NCBI GenBank assembly: GCA_039707655.1
Contig: CM077675.1
Coordinates: 418,685,162 to 418,749,161 of the forward strand
Length of the DNA: 64,000 bases
Direction of reading: 5' to 3'
Source of the DNA: Elymus sibiricus
Lineage: Eukaryota > Streptophyta > Magnoliopsida > Poales > Poaceae
The notes beneath the pieces are model-generated. The model saw nothing but the letters and a program-made list of their open reading frames with translations. It searched no databases and was not told where the DNA came from. Position 1 is the stretch's first letter; each line of letters begins with the position of its first letter. This document shows, in pieces, positions 55,323-64,000 of the stretch. The translations under genes were made by a program, and so were the position numbers.

Positions 55323-56880
55323 AGACCTCGCTTGTCCTCAAGCAAAAGCCGAAATCGATAAATATGTCCACATGTTTAGAGATAGAGGTGTCGATAAAAT
55401 AAAATACGGACATGAAGGCATCATGGTCATCTTTAGAACTGCAACATATATTGGCATATAATTTCTTATGTTAAAGTAACAATTCATTCACAAGGTAAAG
55501 TATGAATCAAGAACTCTATTGAGAACCAACAAACTATGATCTCAGTCACTGAAGCAATTCCAATTTATCATAACATCGAAAAGAGTCAATATAAGAGCTT
55601 GTAAAGCAAATCCACATACTCAATCATCTTTTAGTCTTTCATAATTGCTAACACTCACGCGGTACCTATGAGGTGAAAGCTTCAATCGAACACAGAGAAA
55701 GATAGGGGCTTATAGTTTTGCCTCCCAACTATTTACCTCAAGGGTAATGTCAACAGAAATAACTCATGCTCACCCACATCCGAGTGGATATATGTGTCTA
55801 GATCATTCCCCAACACATGACGCTTGCCAAGAGATAAAGGCGAAATAAAGGAAGCAGTGAAGATCACCACGACTCTTGCATAAAGGTAAGTACTAGAAAA
55901 TAAAAGTAACAGATAGGCCCTTCGCAGAGGGAAGCAAAGGTTGTCATGCACTTTTATAGTTGGATACGCAATCCCTTAATGCCAAAGAACGTCACTTTAT
56001 ATTGCCCCTTGTGATAAAGAACTTTATTATGCAGTCTGTCGCTTTTATTTCTTCCATATCACAAGTTCGTATAAAGTTTATTTTCCTCACACTAATAGAT
56101 CACACATATTTAGGGAGCAATTTTTTATTGCTTGCACCGATGACAACTTACTTGAAGGATCTTACTCAATCCATAGGTAGGTATGGTGGACTCTCATGGC
56201 AAAACTGGGTTAAGGGTGTTTGGATGCACAAGTAGTATCTCTACTTGGTGCGGAAGTTTTGGCTCGTATGGGGTGGAAGCAAGCGTCACATGTTAAAGGA
56301 TCTATAACCATATAACTTCTATTCGGAAATAAGCAAACATAACCCATTATGTTGTCTTTCTTGTCCAACATCAACTTCTTAGCATATAATGTTTTAATGA
56401 GTGCTCACAATCATAAAAGATGTCGAAGATAATATATTTATATGTGAACCTCTCTTTCTTTATTACTTCCTTTTAATTGCAACAATGACCAATAGCTATG
56501 TTTGTCAACTCACAACAAATTTCAATCGACATACTTCTTATATGTGAAGTCATCACCCCCCCATAAGATCATCATATATATTCTTTGCTTTTATTTTATA
56601 CTTCTTTCTATTTCTTTTTCTCAAGATCATAGCAAGCAAGCAAAGCCCTCAACTCAAAACTACTCTTTATTATATAACTCTCGGACTTGCTTACATAGGG
56701 GGAACATAAAGCAAAACTCAAAACTAGATCACATTAAAAACTTTATTCTACTAGATCAAGATATAACCAAAAGGATCGGACTAAGAAAAATGATAAAAGT
56801 AAAAGATGTGATGGTGATACGATGCCGAGGCACCTCCCCCAAGCTTGGCACAAGCCAAGGGGAGTGCCATACCCATGTGC
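55323..56880 (-). other. Noncoding tail of E
   Basis: No gene. Carries the GAGGACAAGCGAGG block, GTTGGGAGGCAAAACTAT (about 55716-55736, minus), the CTTCCCTCTGCGAAGGGCC hairpin (about 55916-55936), the AAGTAGAGATACTACTTGTG block (about 56225-56240), and the PPT-like AAGCTTGGGGGAGGTGCC near 56827-56850. All are shared with H and most with A. Confidence 0.75.
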
Positions 56881-57288
56881 TTAGTTGTCTTGCTTCGGAG
56901 GTGGTGATGTTGGAGTTGTTGATGAGGTTGGAAGCTTGTCTAGTTTCCTCCTAAGCATAAAATTATGTTCCCTCAGGTCATCTACTTCCTGCTCGAGCTT
57001 CAATATCCTTTGACATAATTCTTGCTTGCTCTCCTGCAGGAAACGAGAAGGGATAAATAGAACCTTGGGTTTCCTCCTTGTGTTTGGAAGGCTCGATTTC
57101 CTGAACTCCACGTGCATATCTCCTGGTCGAGGCAGGGGGATCTCCTCTCCATCCGAGCTTTCTTCCTCATACTTGCCTTCTTGTTCCTCCTCCGAGAACA
57201 ATCCATAAGGATCTAAGTCCCCATAGAGCTTGGGATTGGCAAGATAATGCGATATATAGCTCTCCCCATCTGAATCTTGGGACGACAT
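56881..57288 (-). CDS. Small acidic/coiled-coil ORF downstream of pol in E
   Basis: A 135-residue frame starting MSSQDSDGESYISHYLANPK. It has an acidic stretch rich in Glu/Asp (FSEEEQEGKYEEESSDGEE), a basic linker (NTRRKPKVLF), a leucine-spaced coiled coil (ELCQRILKLEQEVDDLREHN) and a Ser/Thr/Pro tail. It is the positional and architectural counterpart of 9220-9621 in H. The nine codons upstream to 57315 are in frame but start at a non-conserved codon. An acceptor-like TTTCTGCAG precedes the ATG and a donor-like GGTAAGTAA lies just after pol, so expression by splicing is possible but unproven. No membrane segment; function unknown. Confidence 0.65.
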   Translation of the reverse strand: MSSQDSDGESYISHYLANPKLYGDLDPYGLFSEEEQEGKYEEESSDGEEIPLPRPGDMHVEFRKSSLPNTRRKPKVLFIPSRFLQESKQELCQRILKLEQEVDDLREHNFMLRRKLDKLPTSSTTPTSPPPKQDN

Positions 57289-57616
57289 ATTGCTCTTAAT
57301 CTGCTGCAGAAACAACTCAAAACGAAAACATGGGGTATTGTCGTGATACGAAGGTCAAAACCTTCGGGAGATTATATAATGAATTTTTACCGACCTCAAA
57401 GAGTACACCACAAGAAAACGGAGTCCGGAGGGTACACGAGGCGGCCACAAGCCACAGGGGCCGCCCAGGGGGGGTAGGGCGTGCCCCCTTGGCTTGTCGC
57501 CTCCTCGTGCACTCTTCGGACTACTTTAAATTTTCCTAATTTTTTAAATATTCCTAAACGGAGAAAAATTGCTGTTGAAAAAGTTTTGGAGTCGGTTTAC
57601 TTACCGTACCACATAC

Positions 57617-60600
57617 CTATTCCTTTTCGGAGTCTGAAACGTTCCGGTAGGTCTCCCTAATGTACTCCTCCGGAGTTATGATATTAATAATATAGGTTTC
57701 AACATTTATGGGAGTACCTGAGATATAATGTTTGATTCTTTGCCCGTTTATCACCTTAGGGTTTGTGCCTTCGGCGTTGTTGATCTTGATGGCACCGGAA
57801 CGATATACTTCCTCGATAATGTAAGGCCCTTCCCATTTAGAGAGAAGTTTTCCTGTAAAAAATCTTAAACGAGAATTGTATAGCAAGACATGGTCACCTA
57901 CATTGAATTCGCGCATTTGTATCCTTTTATCATGCCATCTCTTAACCTTTTGTTTAAACAACTTAGCATTCTCATAGGCCTGGGTTCTCCATTCATCAAG
58001 TGAGCTAATGTCAAATAACCTCTTCTCACCAGCAAGTTTGAAATCATAGTTGAGCTCTTTAATTGCCCAATAAGCTTTATGTTCTAGTTCAAGAGGTAAG
58101 TGACATGATTTACCATAAACCATTTTATACGGAGACATACCCATAGGGTTTTTGTAAGCAGTTCTATAAGCCCATAATGCATCATCAAGTTTCTTAGACC
58201 AATTCTTTCTGGATCTATTAACAGTCTTCTGCAAGATCAATTTAATTTCTCTATTGCTCAATTCTACTTGACCACTAGACTGAGGATGATATGGAGATGC
58301 AATTCTATGATTAACATCATACTTAGCAAGCAATTTACTGAAAGATCATGAATAAAGTGTGAACCACCATCAGTCATTAAATATCTAGGGACTCCAAATC
58401 TAGGGAAAATAACTTCTTTAAGCATTTTAATAGAACTGTTATGATCAGCGCTACTAGTTGGAATAGCTTCTACCCACTTAGTAACATAATCAACAGCAAC
58501 TAGAATATGTGTATACCCGTTAGACTGTGGAAAAGGTCCCATATAATCAAAACCCCAAACATCAAATGGTTCAATAACAAGAGAGTAATTCATAGGCATT
58601 TCCTGACGTCTACTAATATTACCAATTCTTTGACATTCATCACAAGACAAGACAAACTTACGAGCATCCTTGAAGAGAGTAGGCCAATAAAAACCAGATT
58701 GTAATACCTTGTGTGTTGTTCTATCTCCAGCGTGGTGTCCCCCATAAGCCTCGGAGTGACACTTGCGTAGGATATGTTCCTGTTCATGCTCAGGTACACA
58801 ACGTCTAATAACACCATCTACTCCTTCTTTATAAAGGTGTGGATCATCCCAAAAGTAATGTCTTAAATCATAGAAGAACTTTTTCTTTTGTTGGTATGTG
58901 AAACTAGGCGGTATATATTTAGCAACAATGTAATTAGCATAATCAGCATACCATGGAGCATTACGCGAAGCAATTATGACAGCTAATTTTTCATCAGGAA
59001 AGCTATCATCAATAGGTAGTGGGTCATCAAGAACATTCTCCAATCTAGACAAGTTATCTGCTACGGGGTTATCAGCACCCTTTCTATCAATAATATGCAA
59101 ATCAAATTCTTGTAGCAGCAGAACCCATCTAATAAGTCTAGGTTTAGCATCTTTCTTTTCCATAAGGTATTTAATAGTTGCATGATCGGTGTGAACAGTT
59201 ACTTTGGAATCAACAATATAAGGTCTGAACTTATCACAAGCAAACACAACCGCTAAAAATTCCTTTTCAGTGGTAGCATAGTTTCTTTGAGCACTGTCTA
59301 GAGTTTTACTAGCGTAATGGATAACATTTAATTTCTTATCAACTCTTTATCCAAGGACAGCACCAACAGCATAATCACTAGCATCACACATAATTTCAAA
59401 GGGTAGGTTCCAATCAGGTGGTTGAACAACAGGTGCGGAAATCAAGGCATTCTTAAGAATTTCAAATGCTTCTACACAATCATCATCAAAAACGAATGGA
59501 ACATCTTTTTGCAAAAGATTAGTGAGAGGCCTAGAAATCTTAGAGAAATCTTTAATAAACCTCCTATAGAAACCAGCATGACCAAGGAAACTTCTTATAC
59601 CTCTGATATCCGTAGGACACGGCATTTTTTCAATAGCATCAACTTTAGCTTTATCAACTTCAATACCTCTTTCGGAGATTTTGTGCCCCAAGACAATACC
59701 TTCATTAACCATAAAGTGGCACTTTTCCCAATTCAAGACAAGATGAGTTTCTTCACATCTCTACAAAACTCGATCAAGGTTGCTCAAGCAATCATCAAAA
59801 GAAGTTCCGTAAACGGAAAAATCATCCATGAAAACCTCAACAATCTTTTCACAAAAGTCAGAGAATATAGCCATCATGCATATATGAAAGGTAGCAGGTG
59901 CATTGCATAAACCAAAAGGCATACATCTATAAGCAAAGGTACCGAAAGGATAAGTAAAAGTGCTCTTTTCTTGATCCTCTTTTGACACAGGTATTTGAGA
60001 GAAACCAGAATAACCATCTAGAAAGCAAAAATGTGTGTGTTTGGATAGTCTTTCTAGCATTTGATCAATAAAAGGTAGAGGGTAATGATCTTTTCTAGTA
60101 GCTTTATTTAATTTCTTAAAATCAATTACCATTCTATATCCTGTAACAATTCTTTGCGGGATCAATTCATTTTTATCATTAGGAACAACGGTAATACCTC
60201 CTTTGTTAGGAACACAATGAACGGGGCTAACCCATCTACTATCAGCAATAGGATAAATTATACTTGCCTCCAGAAGCTTTAGTATTTCATTTCTTACCAC
60301 TTCTTTCATTTTAGGATTTAACCGTCGTTGGTGATCAACAACTGGTTTAGCATCAGGCTCCATATTAATTTTATGCTGACATAGAGTGGGACTAATGCCC
60401 TTAAGATCATCAAGAGTATATCCAATAGCAGCACGGTGCTTCCTCAAAGTTTTCAATAATCTCTTTTCTTCATGCTCTGAAAGGTTAGCACTGATAATAA
60501 CAGGAAATATCTCCTTTTCATCAAGATAAGCATATTTCAAAGTATCAGGCAACTGTTTAAGCTCAAACACGGGATCACCCTTGGGTGGAGGAGGATCCCC

Positions 60601-62352
60601 AAGTATTTCAACAGGCAGGTTGTGTTTCAAAATAGGCTGCTGATCAAAGAAGATCTTATCTATTTCATTCCTTTCATTCATATGCATATCGTTTTCATGG
60701 TCTAGCAAATATTGTTCTAAGGGATCAGTAGGAGGCACATCAATAGAAGCAAGACCAATAATTTCATCTTTACTAGGCAATTCCTTGTCCTGGCGTTGTC
60801 TACGAAATTTAGAGAAATTGAACTCATGAGACACATCCCCAAAACTTACAGTAACTGTTTCTTTTTCACAATCTATCCTAGCATTAACAGTATTCAAGAA
60901 GGGTCTACCAAATATAATGGGACAAAAATCATCTTGTGGGAAACCAAGAACAAGAAAATCAGTGGGATACTTTATTTTCCCACACAAGACTTCAACATCT
61001 CTAACAATCCCAGTTGGTGCAATAGTATCTCTATTAGCCAGCTTAATGGTAACATCAATTTCCTCTAATTCAGCTGGTGCAATATCATTCATAATTTCTT
61101 GATATAAGGTAAAGGGAATTGCACTCACACTAGCACCCACATCACATAAGCCATGATAACAATGATCTCCTATTTTAACAGAAACAACAGGCATGCCAAC
61201 AATAGGTCTATGTTTATCTTTAGCATCAGGTCTAGCAATTCTAGCAGCTTCATCACAGAAATGAATAACATGTCCATCAATATTATCAACCAAGAGATCT
61301 TTAACCATAGCAATACTAGGTTCGACTTTGATTTGTTCAGGGGGTGTAGGTGTTCTAGTATAAATCTTACGAACCACAGTTGAAGCTTTAGCATGTTCCT
61401 TTATTCTAACAGGGAAGGGTGGTTCCTCCATATAAGCAGCAGGAACAACAGGATCAACATTATAAATAATAGTTTCTTCTTCAACTTTAATAGGTACAAC
61501 TACTTTCACTTCAACGGGAGGATGATATTTAAACCACTTCTCCTTAGGGAGATCAACATGAGCAGCAAAAGATTCACAGAAAGAAGCTACTATCTCAGAG
61601 TCAAGTCCATATTTAGTGCTAAATTCATGAAAAGCATCGGTGTCTATAAAGGATTTAACACAATCAAACTTAAGGTTTATACCTGACTCATTACCTTCGT
61701 CGAGTTCCCAATCTTCAGAGTTGCGTTTAATTCTTTCCAATAAGTCCCATTTGAATTCAATATCCTTCTTCATAAAGGAACCAGTACAAGAAGTATCGAG
61801 CATGGATCGATCATTATGAGAAAGCCGAGCATAAAAATTCTGAATAATAATTTCTCTTGAGAGCTCATGATTGGGGCATGAATATAACATTGACTTAAGC
61901 CTCCCCCAAGCTTGAGCGATACTTTCTCCTTCACGAGGCCAAAAATTATAAATATAATTCCGATCACGATGAACCAGATGCATAGGATAAAACTTCTGAT
62001 GAAATTCCAATTTCAATCGGTTGTAGTTCCATGATCCAATATCATCACATAGCCTATACCATGTCAATGCCTTCTCCTTCAAAGATAAAGGAAAGACCTT
62101 CTTCTTGATATCATCCTCAGGCAAACCTGCAAGCTTAAATAATCCACAAACTTCATCGACATAGATTAGATGCAAATCAGGATGTAGTGTTCCATCTCCT
62201 GCATAAGGATTAGCTAGCAGTTTCTCTATCATACCTGAAGAAATTTCATAATAAATATTTTCAGTAGGTGCAGTAGGTTGAGAAGCAACTCTTTGTGCTT
62301 CCGGTCGGGGTGAAGATACCCCGAACAAGCCCCTCAAAGGATTATTTTCCAT
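57617..62352 (-). pseudogene. gag-pol: gag-pol of element E (three visible lesions)
   Basis: Begins MENNPLRGLFGVSS, 95 bp after the 5' LTR end. Gag domain about residues 60-215; no CCHC zinc knuckle seen. Protease near residues 380-490 with catalytic D404 in CDVGAS (DxG form of Athila) and [11 protein letters not shown] about 680-890 with FLDGYSGFSQI and FMDDFSVYG. RNase H with [25 protein letters not shown]. Integrase with HH...CDECQR, then D in FDYMGPFP, D in MTDGGSHF, E in GQVELSNRE. Lesions: nonsense TAG at 59758-59760, nonsense TAA near 59348, both looking like C to T changes of Gln codons, and a 1-bp deletion near 58345. Otherwise full length. Confidence 0.95.
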
Positions 62353-62429
62353 AGTAACAAGTGACAGTAAATTTCAGCACACTATATAAATTTTTCCTTA
62401 CCAAATTCCACTCACCAAAGGCGCTTCAC

Positions 62430-62447
62430 TCCCCGGCAACGGCGCCA
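62430..62447 (-). other. Primer binding site of E (tRNA-Asp)
   Basis: The minus strand reads TGGCGCCGTTGCCGGGGA, a perfect 18-nt complement of the tRNA-Asp 3' end, 11 bp after the LTR end at 62459. Confidence 0.94.
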
Positions 62448-62458
62448 GAAAAGAGTCT

Positions 62459-63981
62459 TGATGACCCACAAGTATAGGGGATCTATCGTAGTCCTTTCGA
62501 TAAGTAAGAGTGTCGAACCCAACGAGGCGCAGAAGGAAATGACAAGCGGTTTTCAGTAAGGTATTCTCTGCAAGCACTGAAATTATCGGTAACAGATAGT
62601 TTTGTGATAAGATAATTCGTAACGGATAGCAAGTAACAAGTGTAGCAAAGGTGCAGCAAGGTGGCCCAATCCTTTCTGTAGCAAAGGACAAGCCTGGACA
62701 AACTCTTATATAAAGCAAAGTGCTCCCGAGGACACATGGGAATTTCTGTCAAGCTAGTTTTCATCATGCTCATATGATTCGCGTTCGTTACTTTGATAAT
62801 TTGATATGTGGGTGGACCGGTGCTTGGGTGCTGCCCTTACTTGGACAAGCCTCCCACTTATGATTAACCCCTCTCGCAAGCATCCGCAGCTACGAAAGAA
62901 GAATTAAGATAAATCTAAGCATAGCATGAAACATATGGATCCAAATCAGCCCCTTACGAAGCAACGCATAAACTAGGGTTTAAGCTTCTGTCACTCTAGC
63001 AAGCCATCATCTACTTATTACTTCCCAATGCCTTCCTCTAGGCCCAAACAATGGTGAAGTGTCATGTAGTCGATGTTCACATAACACCACTAGAGGAGAG
63101 ACAACATACATCTCATCAAAATATCGAACGAATACCAAATTCACATGATTACTTATAACAAGACTTATCCCATGTCCTCAGGAACAAACGTAACTACTCA
63201 CAAAGCATATTAATGTTCATAATCAGAGGAGTATTAATTATCATTAAGGATCTGAACATATGATCTTCCACCAAGTAAACCAACTAGCATTAACTATAAT
63301 GAGTAATCAACACTACTAGCAACCCACAGGTACCAATCTGAGGTTTTGAGACAAAGATCGGATACAAGAGATGAACTAGGGTTTGGAGAGGAGATGGTGC
63401 TGGTGAAGATGTTGATGGAGATTGACCCCCTCTCGATGAGAGGATCATTGGTGATGACGATGGCTTCGATTTCCCCCTCCGGGAGGGAAGTTTCCCCGGC
63501 AGAACAGCTCCGCCGGAGCCCTAGATTGGTTCTGCCCAAGTTCCGCCTCGAGACGGCGGCGCTTCGTCCCGAAATCCCCTTATGATTTTTTCCAGGTCAA
63601 AACCCTCCATATAGCAGAAGATGGGCACCGGAGGCCTGCCAGGGGGCCCACAAGCCACAGGGGCGCGCCCAGGGGGGTAGGGCGCGCCCCCTGGCTTGTG
63701 ACTCCCTGGTGGGTCCCCTCTGGTATTTCTTTCGCCCAATATTTTTTATATATTCCAAAATAATTCTCCATAGATTTTCAGGACTTTTGGAGTTGTGCAG
63801 AATAGGTATCTCAGATTTGCTCCTTTTCCAGTCCAGAATTCCAGCTGCCGGCATTCTCCCTCTTCATGTAAACCTTGTAAAATAAGAGAGAAAAAGCATA
63901 AGTATTATACCATAATGTGTATTAACAGCCCATAATGCAATAAATATCGATATAAAAGCATGATGCAAAATGGACATATCA
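62459..63981 (-). repeat. 5' LTR of E (1523 bp)
   Basis: Minus strand begins TGATATGTCC at 63981 (C to T in the usual TGATACGTCC) and ends GGGTCATCA at 62459. GC-rich block at about 63655-63705. Frames at 62398-62773 and 63294-63854 are LTR artefacts. Confidence 0.94.
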
Positions 63982-64000
63982 TTATGCAATGAAATTACGT
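63982..64000 (+). mobile_element. Element D resumes after E
   Basis: Second copy of ttatg (63982-63986), then CAATGAAATTACGT, matching the order found uninterrupted in A at 17797-17820. D continues beyond the window. Confidence 0.8.

Larger units (their letters stand above)
53787..63981 (-). mobile_element. Athila-lineage element E (10.2 kb, complete, best autonomous copy)
   Basis: Minus strand: 5' LTR 62459-63981, primer site 62430-62447, gag-pol 57617-62352, small ORF 56881-57288, PPT 55309-55322, 3' LTR 53787-55308. The target duplication is ttatg (53782-53786 and 63982-63986). A hand comparison of the LTRs shows about 25-30 differences in 1.52 kb (near 2 percent). Same family type as H but much younger. 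Confidence 0.96.

Overview
The window looks like intergenic DNA from a large grass genome of the wheat tribe (Triticeae: wheat, Aegilops, barley or rye). No intact host gene is recognisable. Almost everything is nested LTR retrotransposons, mainly Ty3/gypsy elements of the Athila lineage. Their LTRs begin TGATACGTC, they use a tRNA-Asp primer site, and they have long AT-rich 3' tails. The LTRs resemble Triticeae families I know as Sabrina/WHAM-like and Sumana/Wilma-like, but I assign no family name with certainty because no database search was possible. Letters A to I below are labels used only in this annotation.

Left half (1-24778). The oldest layer is a minus-strand Ty1/copia element (G). 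Its pol part lies at 1165-3173 and its gag start, primer site and partial LTR at 24139-24778. Another gypsy LTR (I, 1-1164) cuts it on the left. A plus-strand Athila-lineage element (H, 3174-24138, target duplication aatga) splits it. H carries a decayed gag-pol and a small coiled-coil ORF. H was itself hit by a solo LTR (10305-11704, tccac), by a complete non-autonomous element A (12144-20629, catca), and by a solo LTR inside its own 3' LTR (21424-22941, gtggg). A contains a 5'-truncated or internally deleted RTE-type LINE (15953-17056) with a 17-bp target duplication and a TTG tail. The nest is therefore four levels deep.

Middle (24779-42878). Element C (minus strand, gag-like ORF only) has its 3' LTR split twice. 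One insertion is a same-family plus-strand element B (25137-32035, ggttt). The other is a 4.8-kb element F with 417-bp LTRs and no recognisable coding capacity (32963-37772, ccccc). The 5' LTR of C is cut off at 42878.

Right (42879-64000). A 6.9-kb segment without complete LTR elements (42879-49772) holds low-copy-looking DNA, a GC-rich pseudogene island, and a Mutator-like element with about 120-bp inverted ends. It is followed by element D (from 49773, LTR 5' end missing), another gag-like-only element. D is interrupted by E (53787-63981, minus, ttatg), the best preserved autonomous element, with only two nonsense codons and one frameshift visible in gag-pol. D resumes at 63987.

How they fit together: E and H encode Gag-PR-RT-RH-IN. 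A, B, C and D encode only one protein of about 270 residues but keep the same primer site and the same hairpins and tail motifs, with polypurine tracts of the same type. This is what is expected of non-autonomous elements mobilised in trans by Athila-type partners. The most notable observations are a truncated gag-derived protein kept open in three copies, PPT-like hairpin pairs in the tails, and two independent insertions at the GC-rich LTR palindrome.
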